Assembly: GCA_022837245.1 (NCBI GenBank)
Contig: JALHHX010000061.1
Span: forward strand, 1 to 21,168
DNA length: 21,168 nt
Source of the DNA: Lentisphaerota bacterium
GTDB lineage: Bacteria; Verrucomicrobiota; Kiritimatiellia; RFP12; UBA3636
Direction: 5' to 3'
The position numbers and the translations under genes were made by a program. This document shows, piece by piece, positions 1-7,518 of this stretch (position 1 is its first letter; the number at the start of each line of letters is the position of its first letter). The notes below the pieces were generated by a model. It searched no databases and was not told the DNA's origin. It was given only the letters and a program-made list of their open reading frames with translations.

Positions 1-110
1 GTGGCTGTGTTGGAACCCTGCCACCGTACCTTTCGGCATGACTAAATGTTTTTTTTAGGGGTTTGTACGCACCGTGTGCCGCAGGCATATAACACCATGT
101 CAAAGGCAGA

Positions 111-163
111 CCACTGGTTATGACTCTCTGCTATTCAACCGCTGGTTATGACTCTCTGCTATT
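111..163. repeat. Two-copy direct repeat, 28-bp period
   Basis: Positions 111-135 and 139-163 are the same 25 bases except for one mismatch (A at 113, G at 141). The core begins CTGGTTATGACTC and ends TGCTATT. The copies are separated by CAA, giving a 28-bp period. Only two copies are present, so this is not a CRISPR array. It could be a paired operator upstream of the channel-like operon or the trace of a tandem duplication. Confidence 0.85.
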
Positions 164-165
164 AA

Positions 166-294
166 GCAATACGCCGAGGGGAAAATGGGGAAAGTCCTGC
201 TGATTTTGCTTTCTTTACCACGGGCGATGTTTTACAATTGACAGAGTTTTTGGAATATGCAATTAAGGATGGCGGAGGATGCTCCGGCAACTGA
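166..294 (+). pseudogene. Possible C-terminal coding remnant
   Basis: This frame is open from just after a TAA at 163-165 to a TGA at 292-294. It reads as protein-like sequence, including ADFAFFTTGDVLQLTEFLEY and then AIKDGGGCSGN, but has no usable start codon at its beginning. It could be the tail of a decayed gene or a chance open frame. An overlapping ATG at 185 in another frame gives only 18 codons. I cannot assign a family, and the stretch is short enough that chance is a real alternative. Confidence 0.2.
238..266 (+). promoter_or_regulatory. Candidate sigma70-type promoter
   Basis: A perfect TTGACA (-35) lies at 238-243. Seventeen bases on is AATTAA (261-266), which matches the TATAAT consensus at only three positions. 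Transcription would start near 273, about 60 nt before the leader ORF. The weak -10 box makes this tentative. Confidence 0.3.
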
Positions 295-331
295 GATCCA
301 ATGCCATGTTGAAACCAAACAAGGAAGATTC

Positions 332-382
332 ATGAACCTGCAAAACACAACCTCGGACAGCATGGCGGGCACTGCAATATGA
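332..382 (+). CDS. 16-codon leader ORF coupled to the next gene
   Basis: This short ORF encodes MNLQNTTSDSMAGTAI. A good ribosome binding site, AAGGAAG at 321-327, sits 4 nt before its ATG. Its TGA (380-382) overlaps the ATG of the channel-like gene (379-381) as ATGA, the usual geometry of translational coupling. The downstream gene has only a weak Shine-Dalgarno match of its own (GGCGGGC). The peptide has no run of one amino acid that would suggest classical attenuation. It is more likely to deliver ribosomes to the next start than to act as a functional peptide. An alternative is that the large gene simply starts at 379 and this ORF is incidental. Confidence 0.45.
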   Translation: MNLQNTTSDSMAGTAI

Positions 383-1644
383 AAGCGAAAACAAGAGCCT
401 ATGCCTACGCGTTTTTATTCGCCGGTCTGACGGTTTTGTCCGGTCTGGCTTTTGTCAACAACGTCTCCGCCGTCGCGAGATGGTGGATGGCTTTCAACGC
501 GAGCGGCGGCGATGCGGCGCTCGTGCCGGCGACCTGCCCCGGCATTATCCCATGGCTCGACTGGAGCGCGGTTGACTATTCGTGCGTTGCGACGTTCATC
601 CCGTTCCTCGGCTTTTTGCTGATTACACTCGGTCTGGGGAGGGTGATTGCCGGCAATCAGCAGGATCCGGAGTCGTTCCCATTCTTTAAAGGCTATGACC
701 AGCTCAACATCGCGCTGGGGCTGATAGGCACGCTGTGGGGAATCATCATCATCGGTTTTTTCCAGATGGACAGCATCACGATGGGACATTTGATGATGTG
801 CCTCCACACTGCCCTATTCTCAACATTGGTGGCAGTGGCGTGGGTTTTCATATTCGACCACGGTATACTCCGTCCGCTTGTGCTCGATGTGCTGCAAGGG
901 CTGCAGGGATCCGAGCACGAGGACGAGGATATCCTGCAGGTGCTCGGCAAGCTCACGGAATCCGCGGCAGGGCTATGCGACGTCTGGGACGGCAACCGCG
1001 ACCATCTCACCGCGCTAAACGATTCAATCGCACGCGCACACTCAGGTTTGCAGGAACTCGGCAGCGTCGGCAAAAACGTCGGAGACATTCTATCACGCGA
1101 ACTCACCGCCTCCGCCAAGTCGTTCATAACCGAGATGGAGAAGTCATCCGCACAGCTCGCGTCCCGCCAGGAACGCATGGAAGCCGCATTCCAGGAACGT
1201 CAGGCCAAACTCGATGTCAATATGTCTGAAACCACCCGTCTTCTCGGTTTTTTGACAAGCCTCCTCTCTGGCATGCAGTCGGCTCAGGAGAATTTCGCAG
1301 CCGCAGCGGAAAAGCTCGCGGCGGAAAACGCCACGCTGGTAAGCGGCATCGGCGCCGAGAGAACCGCGTCCGGGATTCTACGCGGAAAGGTCGCGGAACT
1401 GCAGGGCGAAAGCGAAGGCCGCCGCAAGCAGATCGAAGAGCTGTTGGAGAAGATGAAAGCAGCTGAGGAATCGTTCAACAAGCGCCACGACGCTCTTCGG
1501 GCAGAAAACGACCGCATAGCTTCCGAACTTGCCAAGGTGGAGGGCGAGAAGAGCGCCGCCGAGCGCGAAGCCAGGGAAAACCAAGGACGGGCCGAGAAGG
1601 CGGAGACGCTCCTTGAGAAAATCAAATCGGCGTTCAATGTTTGA
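379..1644 (+). CDS. MotA/TolQ/ExbB-type channel protein with long coiled-coil tail
   Basis: This 421-residue inner-membrane protein has predicted helices at about 9-28, 68-92, 109-128 and 138-160. Helix 3 carries LGLIGTLWGI (113-122) and helix 4 carries LHTALFSTLVAVAW (142-155). These match the paired pore helices of the MotA/TolQ/ExbB family, which conduct ions to drive a partner protein. From about 180 to the C terminus the chain is charged, Ala/Glu/Lys-rich and predicted to be coiled coil (strongest 230-418), probably cytoplasmic. TolQ and ExbB lack such a tail, whereas ZorA of Zorya defence has a comparable one, so the resemblance is architectural. The start at 379 overlaps the leader stop. 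The next gene begins 17 nt after the stop, indicating an operon. The exact subfamily is not recognised. Confidence 0.75.
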   Translation: MKAKTRAYAYAFLFAGLTVLSGLAFVNNVSAVARWWMAFNASGGDAALVPATCPGIIPWLDWSAVDYSCVATFIPFLGFLLITLGLGRVIAGNQQDPESFPFFKGYDQLNIALGLIGTLWGIIIIGFFQMDSITMGHLMMCLHTALFSTLVAVAWVFIFDHGILRPLVLDVLQGLQGSEHEDEDILQVLGKLTESAAGLCDVWDGNRDHLTALNDSIARAHSGLQELGSVGKNVGDILSRELTASAKSFITEMEKSSAQLASRQERMEAAFQERQAKLDVNMSETTRLLGFLTSLLSGMQSAQENFAAAAEKLAAENATLVSGIGAERTASGILRGKVAELQGESEGRRKQIEELLEKMKAAEESFNKRHDALRAENDRIASELAKVEGEKSAAEREARENQGRAEKAETLLEKIKSAFNV

Positions 1645-1650
1645 GCTGAT

Positions 1651-1656
1651 AGGAGG
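1651..1656 (+). promoter_or_regulatory. Ribosome binding site supporting a TTG start
   Basis: A perfect AGGAGG lies 5 nt before the TTG at 1662. It decides the rare TTG start of the downstream gene, because no ATG or GTG lies near it in that frame. Confidence 0.8.
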
Positions 1657-1661
1657 CGGGT

Positions 1662-2423
1662 TTGGAAAAAAGCACTAAAACACGGCTGCGCAAATTCCTC
1701 GGGCATGACAACGATAGCCCCACCACGCTGAGCGTGGATGAGCTCCAGGGGCTCATGCTGCAGATTTCGTACGCGATCATGATGATCTTCATGATCGCGT
1801 ATTTCATGTTCAAGACCAAGTCGACGCGCGAGCAGGATGAGCAGCACCTCGAACTGCAAAAGCAGAAGCTAGTCTCCGCCATCGAGAAGGTGGAGGGCAA
1901 CTACGGGATACGCTATGGTCTGAACACGCTGCTCACAATAGACGAAGACGGCACGGTCGTCTACGACCCCTCGGCATACATCGAGCAGGGCAAGCTGACC
2001 CAAACGCCCACTCTGCGAGCCGCCTTCTCGAACGGCGCCACCAACGCCGCCTCCGATTATTCCGACATGCTCGCCCTGCGCCGCGAATGGTGGAACAGCG
2101 TGCTGGATATGGCCGGGATCCCCGAGGAAGAGCTGGAGCACGAGAACAGGAAATGGCTTGGGGCGCGGATTGATTCCGGTGTCTCCGGCCTGCGCGAGGA
2201 AGTCGAAGGCGTTCAGATACTCAGTGCGTCGCTCCTCCAACGTTACTGGACTCTCAACCCCGGCATGATCAAAGACCCCGTAGTGGCAGAGCTTCTAGTG
2301 GAATTCCAGCGGTCCGACGAATCCAAGCGGCTCCTGCTCGCGACGGAACTGGCGCAGGAGCTGCGCCGGTATTCACTGGCGTACCTTAGCAACGAGGCCG
2401 GCACGCCAATGCTGGCTGAATGA
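1662..2423 (+). CDS. Single-pass MotB/TolR-like partner protein, unknown family
   Basis: This 253-residue protein starts at TTG behind a perfect AGGAGG. A short positively charged N terminus precedes one hydrophobic helix at about 31-50 (LMLQISYAIMMIFMIAYFMF). A charged helical stretch follows (52-80), then a soluble domain of about 170 residues. The topology, short cytoplasmic N terminus, one helix and large periplasmic part, is that of MotB, TolR, ExbD and ZorB, and the gene directly follows the channel-like gene as expected for a partner. Two things are odd. There is no Asp or Glu inside the helix, where those families carry the proton-binding Asp (the nearest are D26 and E27 just before it). 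I also see no OmpA-like peptidoglycan-binding motif. The assignment is therefore by context and topology only. Confidence 0.55.
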   Translation: MEKSTKTRLRKFLGHDNDSPTTLSVDELQGLMLQISYAIMMIFMIAYFMFKTKSTREQDEQHLELQKQKLVSAIEKVEGNYGIRYGLNTLLTIDEDGTVVYDPSAYIEQGKLTQTPTLRAAFSNGATNAASDYSDMLALRREWWNSVLDMAGIPEEELEHENRKWLGARIDSGVSGLREEVEGVQILSASLLQRYWTLNPGMIKDPVVAELLVEFQRSDESKRLLLATELAQELRRYSLAYLSNEAGTPMLAE

Positions 2424-2441
2424 TGTCACCGGAATACTAAA

Positions 2442-4577
2442 ATGAAAACGTTGAAAACAATAGCCGCGGCTCTGATAATAACCTCCACACTCAACGCTAC
2501 GGCCGCCTCGGCACCGGGTGTCGAGGAGTTCGACCGCAGCACCGCCGAACTAGCGGCAAGCCTGATCCTCGAAAAGCTCCAGGCCGATGTGCTCTCCTCC
2601 GAGCCGGACTCAGGATCCCTCTTCACGGCGATGGAGTCCAATCCCGGAACGTACGTCGATCCCGACGAAGCCCGCGGCAAACTCGAAAAGAATTTCCGCG
2701 ACGGCATCGCCAACCGTTACCGCGAAGAGGCTGGTAAATACCTCGACCGACTGGCGGGCGATGCAGGACGAGACGCAGTCTTCGGTAAGGATTTTTTGGC
2801 GGATGCTATCGAGCTGCCTTCAGAGAAGCTATCCGAAACGGTTAAGCGCACCTACCCCGATGCTTTTGGCTCGGCGAGAACGCGCGTCTGCAAAGAGCAG
2901 TCGGAGCAGCTGGTGGCGCGCATACAACCCACGGAAAAGGAATTCGAGGAGACGCCGTTGGCGAATTTGTCGGAGATCATGACGGCGCGCATCGCACAAG
3001 CGCAGGCGAAGCCCGTGTTCAAGGAAAACATGGCGTTCATCTCCGGCAACATCGTAAAGCCTATGCTGGACGCCGCAGAGGCCCAGCGGGCCGAGCAGCG
3101 CTCGCACCTCGACAACCTGCCCGTCGAAGGGTGGGCACCTGAAGTAATCGGCAAGAAGCTTGAAGCCGGCATATCCTCCTTCGTGGCAGAGTCCGCACCC
3201 CGCCACAAGGAAGCGGGACGTGTGGCATACGGCATATTCCCGTCGGTTATTGCCGCGGTCCCCAAGGCGGCCGACACACGTGCTGCGGGGAAGGTGGCGC
3301 GGGTCGTTGAAGACACCGAGGTCAAGATCGACACTGCCGAAATACTAAAAGAGGTCGAAGCGAATCCGAAAGCGCACAAGAAGGTGGATGATTCCATGAA
3401 ATCCTTCGCCCCGGCGCTTGAGCAAAGGCTGGGCAAGGAAGCCCTCGCAAGGAGCGAATCTCTCATGCCAGAGGAGGAGCGCGCAGCGTTCAGGGCATTC
3501 GCGGAAAAGGCGGTTGATGAAGGGCAGATCAAGACGGCGATCGAGAAGCGCGTCAGGAACGTTCTCCTTCCCGAGGTGGGAGCCGTCCGCGATGAATGCG
3601 CCGACCGCCAGATGACTAAACACTTCGCCGGGATCAAAGCGGGAACGTGGTTCCCATCGGGTGGACTAGTAGACACTGTCTATGCTCAGACGGACTACCG
3701 CAAGGCCGTCAAAGAGTGGCGTACTCTCGCTGAGCTGGAACCTTTTGCCAAGACGGCCGCAGAACAACCGCTGATGGAAGAGACGGAGAAAAAACTCGAC
3801 GCCGGAATCGCCGCGCTGTTCGACCGCGGGCGTATGGCACAATCGCGCCAGCATGCAATCGTGGATGAAGTATTTGGCGAAATGAAGGAGTTGATCGCCG
3901 CCGAGAAAAAACTTCCAGACCTAGAAGGCGCCACCGGACTGTACACTGAAAAGGTATCTGCGGTTTGGACAGCGGAGCGCGACACCGTGCTCTGGGGCGA
4001 TGCCGGGGCGGCCAGGCCCCCTAATGCGGACAGGCAGCATGTGGAGCTTTTCCCCAGCACGAACGAAAAGATAATGCTTAAGGTAAAGTCGCTTATGGAA
4101 TCAATTGAGAAAGAGCGGCTGGAGAAAGAGGCGCCCCCAGTGAAGCCACCAGAGGAAATCCCGCCTGAAGAAGTGATTCCGGAAGATGCGCAGGATCCCG
4201 CCTTGCCAGAGGAGCCGGAGTTAGTTGAACTAGACTGCAGGTTCGAGTTCAACCTAAAAAAATCTGACATATCGCTTGTGTTTTATTCAGGTGACGTTAA
4301 AAAGGCCTCCCTGGAGTGCCCCCAATCGCCATCACAGTACAGACGTGAATACGAAAAGACAATTGAGCGCGCCGTCAAGGCGCTTCTCGATGAGACAGGC
4401 GGCTACACTGCGAAGGGCTCGAAAGTCGCGCTCACCGTGGACATCATCGTTAAAGACGACCTCGTCTACTACGGAATAGTGGCAAAGCTCTCGCAATCGC
4501 TCTCGCTCAAGGCGGCCGAACTCTCCGAGACCGGCGTCACAATGGAGCTGAAAGACACCGCGCTTGAACAGCCGTGA
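2442..4577 (+). CDS. Large exported protein with Pro/Glu hinge, unknown family
   Basis: This 711-residue protein starts with a signal peptide (MKTLKTIAAALIITSTLNAT, probable cleavage after AASA near residue 24), so it should be periplasmic. Residues of about 25-560 are charged and largely helical, with no domain I recognise. A hinge rich in Pro and Glu follows at about 565-600 (PPEEIPPEEVIPED). It leads into a domain of about 110 residues that looks alpha/beta, ending near VALTVDIIVKDDLVYYG and a short tail. Only four cysteines are seen, two of them in this last domain. The gene starts 18 nt after the membrane partner and has a weak ribosome site. By position it may be the periplasmic load or sensor of the channel-like pair. 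The function is unknown. Confidence 0.6.
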   Translation: MKTLKTIAAALIITSTLNATAASAPGVEEFDRSTAELAASLILEKLQADVLSSEPDSGSLFTAMESNPGTYVDPDEARGKLEKNFRDGIANRYREEAGKYLDRLAGDAGRDAVFGKDFLADAIELPSEKLSETVKRTYPDAFGSARTRVCKEQSEQLVARIQPTEKEFEETPLANLSEIMTARIAQAQAKPVFKENMAFISGNIVKPMLDAAEAQRAEQRSHLDNLPVEGWAPEVIGKKLEAGISSFVAESAPRHKEAGRVAYGIFPSVIAAVPKAADTRAAGKVARVVEDTEVKIDTAEILKEVEANPKAHKKVDDSMKSFAPALEQRLGKEALARSESLMPEEERAAFRAFAEKAVDEGQIKTAIEKRVRNVLLPEVGAVRDECADRQMTKHFAGIKAGTWFPSGGLVDTVYAQTDYRKAVKEWRTLAELEPFAKTAAEQPLMEETEKKLDAGIAALFDRGRMAQSRQHAIVDEVFGEMKELIAAEKKLPDLEGATGLYTEKVSAVWTAERDTVLWGDAGAARPPNADRQHVELFPSTNEKIMLKVKSLMESIEKERLEKEAPPVKPPEEIPPEEVIPEDAQDPALPEEPELVELDCRFEFNLKKSDISLVFYSGDVKKASLECPQSPSQYRREYEKTIERAVKALLDETGGYTAKGSKVALTVDIIVKDDLVYYGIVAKLSQSLSLKAAELSETGVTMELKDTALEQP

Positions 4578-4578
4578 T

Positions 4579-4616
4579 CGCATAATTTCATGCGGCGACC
4601 TCGGCCACTGCGAGGT
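4579..4616. other. Two adjacent small hairpins after the trio
   Basis: CGCAT (4579-4583) pairs with ATGCG (4590-4594) around a 6-nt loop. ACCTCG (4598-4603) pairs with CGAGGT (4611-4616) around a 7-nt loop. No T-run follows, so this is not a classical intrinsic terminator. It could protect the trio's mRNA end or separate it from the radical SAM gene. Confidence 0.35.
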
Positions 4617-4650
4617 GGAATAGCTCCTGCAAACATATTACGATCGTCGC

Positions 4651-6363
4651 GTGAAACTCATCTTCCTTCAGCTTCCACGTCTAGATCCTGACTTTGATTC
4701 GCCTGGCGAGAACACAATGTCCGCGGCCGCCTGCTTAGGAGCCTCGCTGGCCGCCTCCGACGAAGCCACGTATTGGACTGTTTCCCCCACGCCGAAAAAC
4801 CAGGATGAAGCCTCAGACGCCGCACTCATTGACAGCATAGCCGAAGCGGCTCCGGACGTAATCTCCGCCACTTGCTACCTCTGGAACATTGAACGCACCA
4901 TTGCGCTGCTAAGGAAGCTCAAGCGTAGAATACCAGGGCTGCGCGCTGTTCTCGGAGGCCCCGATATCGCACTTGACCACCCGCTTCTAACCGACTCCCC
5001 AACAAAACTCGCCGTGTGGGACGTCCTCGTCATCGGCGAAGGGGAGCCCGTTTTCCCCGACATTCTCCTACATTTCCGCACCGGCCATACGCCTGATTAT
5101 CGCGGCGTGGCTTGGCGGACGGTAAAAGGCAGCAGACGAGAAGGTAAGCAACCGCGCCCACTGCGTCCTCTCATAGAATTGCTGCCCAGCGCAGATGATG
5201 CAACAAACCGGCCTGACGCTGCGGGCATGGCATATTTGGAGACCAGCCGAGGATGCCCCCTGCACTGCGCATTCTGCTGCTACAACTTACGCCGTACAAC
5301 GCTCTCCTGCCTGCCTCCGGACGAAGTCAGCCGCCGCATCCGCATCCTCCGCGAACGCGGCGCACGCGAAATCCGACTGGTCGACCCCACATTCAACGCA
5401 CATCCACACTTCGACGCCGTCATCGAAGCAATCGCCCGGGAAAACTCGGATCGGGCAATCGCATTCTTCGTGGAAATCCGCGCCGACACGCTAACTGACG
5501 AGCAAGCGGCCCGCCTTGCGGAAGCTGGCGTTGTTGAGGCGGAAGTCGGCATCCAGAGCACAGATTCGCATGTGCTGGCCATCGTCCACCGCCCGCTCCG
5601 CGAAGAGCTAGTACTCCGAGGCATCGAGGCTCTGCTCCGTCACGGCATCCGCCCGACACTCGACTTCATGTATGGGCTCCCTGGCCAGGATACCGACGAT
5701 GCGCGACGCTCTCTGAACTGGCTCGCCCGGTTCGGAGGTCGCATCCACCCACAGTTTCTTCCCACCCTCTTGCTACCTGGCACGGAATTGCGCGACCGCG
5801 CCAACGAACTGGGACTCAAAGCGCAGCGTCCGCCACCGTATCGCGTTACAGCCACTGATAAGCTTAGCACCCGCCAACTCGCCGAAATCGAAGAATGGGC
5901 CGCTGAAACACTCGGTGGGTTTGATTCTCCAACACGCCGTTTCGTTGGAACGCGATTGCCTGATCTCTTTCCAAGCAGGACGGTCCTCCGCATTGAGGCT
6001 GGCGTCCAGCCGCCTTCCGTGCAGGCTTCGTCAAACCGCCAAGCGCTGATCTTGGCAGGTTCCGATCTCTTCAGCCAGCGCAATGCGCTGACTAGTATCA
6101 TACGCCGTTGCGTCTGCAACGAACCGCACATTCTTTGGCAATTCGTACTCGCCCCAGAGGTTGAGGAACCGCTCGACCTGCTAGACCTCCTCATCGAGGA
6201 ACTGCGCCGCTTGCCCAGCCACTGGCTCGACCGGCTAGTATCCCGGCCAGGAAGTCGTCAGCTCGCAGCGCGTCGGCTGTTCGTCAAGGTGCCGCGCGGC
6301 GTCCGCTGGAGCTCAGGTTGGAATGACGAGGCCGAGACCCTACTTGCGGAATACTTCCATTAA
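4651..6363 (+). CDS. B12-binding-type radical SAM protein
   Basis: This 570-residue protein has an N-terminal cobalamin-binding-like Rossmann domain (about 1-145), with GGPDIA at 102-107 and VIGEGEPVF at 127-135. The DxHxxG base-off motif is absent, as in many relatives. The radical SAM domain follows at about 190-420. Its [4Fe-4S] motif is in SRGCPLHCAFC (C202, C206, C209), and later strands include VEIRAD and DFMYGLPGQ. The last 140 residues are not a domain I recognise and contain a further Rossmann-like start (ALILAGSDLF). The GTG start has no clear ribosome site, but it is kept because the N terminus from residue 1 matches the family's first beta strand (KLIFLQLPR). Relatives modify lipids, cofactors or peptides, and the substrate cannot be told here. 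The link to the upstream trio is uncertain (73-nt gap). Confidence 0.85.
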   Translation: MKLIFLQLPRLDPDFDSPGENTMSAAACLGASLAASDEATYWTVSPTPKNQDEASDAALIDSIAEAAPDVISATCYLWNIERTIALLRKLKRRIPGLRAVLGGPDIALDHPLLTDSPTKLAVWDVLVIGEGEPVFPDILLHFRTGHTPDYRGVAWRTVKGSRREGKQPRPLRPLIELLPSADDATNRPDAAGMAYLETSRGCPLHCAFCCYNLRRTTLSCLPPDEVSRRIRILRERGAREIRLVDPTFNAHPHFDAVIEAIARENSDRAIAFFVEIRADTLTDEQAARLAEAGVVEAEVGIQSTDSHVLAIVHRPLREELVLRGIEALLRHGIRPTLDFMYGLPGQDTDDARRSLNWLARFGGRIHPQFLPTLLLPGTELRDRANELGLKAQRPPPYRVTATDKLSTRQLAEIEEWAAETLGGFDSPTRRFVGTRLPDLFPSRTVLRIEAGVQPPSVQASSNRQALILAGSDLFSQRNALTSIIRRCVCNEPHILWQFVLAPEVEEPLDLLDLLIEELRRLPSHWLDRLVSRPGSRQLAARRLFVKVPRGVRWSSGWNDEAETLLAEYFH

Positions 6364-6398
6364 TAAAAACGATCTGAATGCGTGCAAGTCATTAGCGT

Positions 6399-6420
6399 CT
6401 ACACCCTATACCCTACACCC
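6399..6420. repeat. Short heptamer repeat between convergent genes
   Basis: CTACACC, CTATACC, CTACACC and a final C lie in tandem: three 7-bp units, the middle one with a single change. Read on the - strand this is a GGGTGTA-like repeat. It sits in the 65-bp gap where the two blocks converge. No terminator hairpin was seen in that gap. Confidence 0.7.
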
Positions 6421-6428
6421 TTCCCGGC

Positions 6429-7502
6429 TCACTCTTCATCCACTGTTTCATCGCGCTGGTATATCGGCAACTGGCGGTATGGAACAGTGAAGGCAAGCAC
6501 CATAAGCGAGGTGGCATACGGGGCGCTCTGTTCGTTGCTTGCGCCCTTCCATGATCCGTCAGGCCGCTGCTTCGGGATCCAGACGCGGTACATCCACTCC
6601 GAAAATGCCTTCCATGATTCGCCGCCTATCTGGAATAGCCCCTGCGCGGTGTAATACATGCCGTAATACTGGTTCGCCTGGTTTTCAAGCTTTGTGTAGT
6701 TGTTCAAAAGATACCGCGCCGCGTGCAAAGACGCCGGATCGTTGTGCCGTCCGCAAAGCTCAAGACACAGAATGCCCGCGCCTGTCAATGTGAACTGACT
6801 TGAGGTGTTACCAGGCTGGTACATGAAGAACCCCTGTTGAGTCTCCTGGTGACGCTTAACGTACTCAACTGCGCGGTCGATCGCGTCGTCAGGCACCTGG
6901 CCGCCGTTGAGGCTGCATGAACGCAACGCCATCAGCGCCCAGCCGGAGCACGACATGTCGCTGTCGCTGGAGTTCGGCTGGTAACGCCAGCCGCCGGCAA
7001 ACTGCGGCTGTTTCCGGACATTTTGCGCATCAAGCAATATCTTCACAGCTTTGGGCAGAACTTCGTCCAGTCTGTCCTGCAAAGCCGGTTCGACCATGCC
7101 CGACACTTCCGAGAGAAAGAGGGTGCAGATACTGTGCACGTACATCTGCCCGTTGTCATTCTGCTTTGTACCGAAATATCCGTTCGCGTTGGCTATTTCC
7201 AGTATGTAGTTGATGGAATTCGTGATTACATGGCCGTAACGTGCGTCGCCTGGTGTGTACCCCTTGGCAAGAAACGCCATGCCGGCCAATGCAGATATCG
7301 CCCCGGAACCTCCGTACTGCTCTGGATATGAACCGTTCGGATTCTGAACCTCCGCAAGATACGCCAGCGCAGCCTCAACAGATTTGTCGACCGGATCCTC
7401 GGATTCGGAATCGGCACCGCCCTGCGCAAAAATCCGCCTCGGCAAAATGGCCGCCGACAACGCCATGGCAGCAACGAAAGCAATCTTCAAACCATATTTC
7501 AT
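6429..7502 (-). CDS. Exported prenyltransferase/squalene cyclase-repeat protein
   Basis: This 357-residue protein has an N-terminal signal peptide ending near RRIFAQG (residues 22-28). It is followed by repeated alpha/alpha-barrel modules of the prenyltransferase and squalene-oxidase repeat type. Recognisable pieces are ALAYLAEVQNPNGSYPEQYG near 45-64, a central module with GWALMAL, and a C-terminal module with QRPDGSWKG and SLMVLAF. The Asp-rich acid motif of true cyclases (DXDD) is not visible, so catalysis is doubtful and a binding role in the periplasm is more likely. The frame is open upstream to 7709, but the ATG at 7502 is chosen because it has the signal peptide, sits behind a GGGGGGA ribosome site, and avoids overlapping the upstream gene, which stops 16 nt before. 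It is the last gene of the - strand operon. Confidence 0.8.
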   Translation of the reverse strand: MKYGLKIAFVAAMALSAAILPRRIFAQGGADSESEDPVDKSVEAALAYLAEVQNPNGSYPEQYGGSGAISALAGMAFLAKGYTPGDARYGHVITNSINYILEIANANGYFGTKQNDNGQMYVHSICTLFLSEVSGMVEPALQDRLDEVLPKAVKILLDAQNVRKQPQFAGGWRYQPNSSDSDMSCSGWALMALRSCSLNGGQVPDDAIDRAVEYVKRHQETQQGFFMYQPGNTSSQFTLTGAGILCLELCGRHNDPASLHAARYLLNNYTKLENQANQYYGMYYTAQGLFQIGGESWKAFSEWMYRVWIPKQRPDGSWKGASNEQSAPYATSLMVLAFTVPYRQLPIYQRDETVDEE

Positions 7503-7518
7503 AGTCCCCCCATCAAAG

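Larger units (their letters stand above)
1..331. other. Upstream region without an intact gene
   Basis: No complete gene is visible before the leader ORF at 332. The stretch holds a two-copy direct repeat (111-163), an open reading frame without a start codon (166-294) and a possible sigma70-type promoter (238-266). A run of eight T lies at about 50-57 without a convincing stem before it. Short open frames run in from the left edge (for example 1-45), but they are too short to assign to a truncated gene. Confidence 0.6.

Noticed and set aside
111..163. CRISPR array
   Set aside because: There are only two repeats, separated by 3 bp, with no spacers and no cas genes in the window.
379..4577. 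Canonical Zorya defence system
   Set aside because: The ZorA-like layout is suggestive, but the second protein lacks a visible OmpA-like domain and no ZorC, ZorD or ZorE-like gene follows.
4579..4616. Rho-independent terminator
   Set aside because: The stems are only 5 and 6 bp and no T-run follows.
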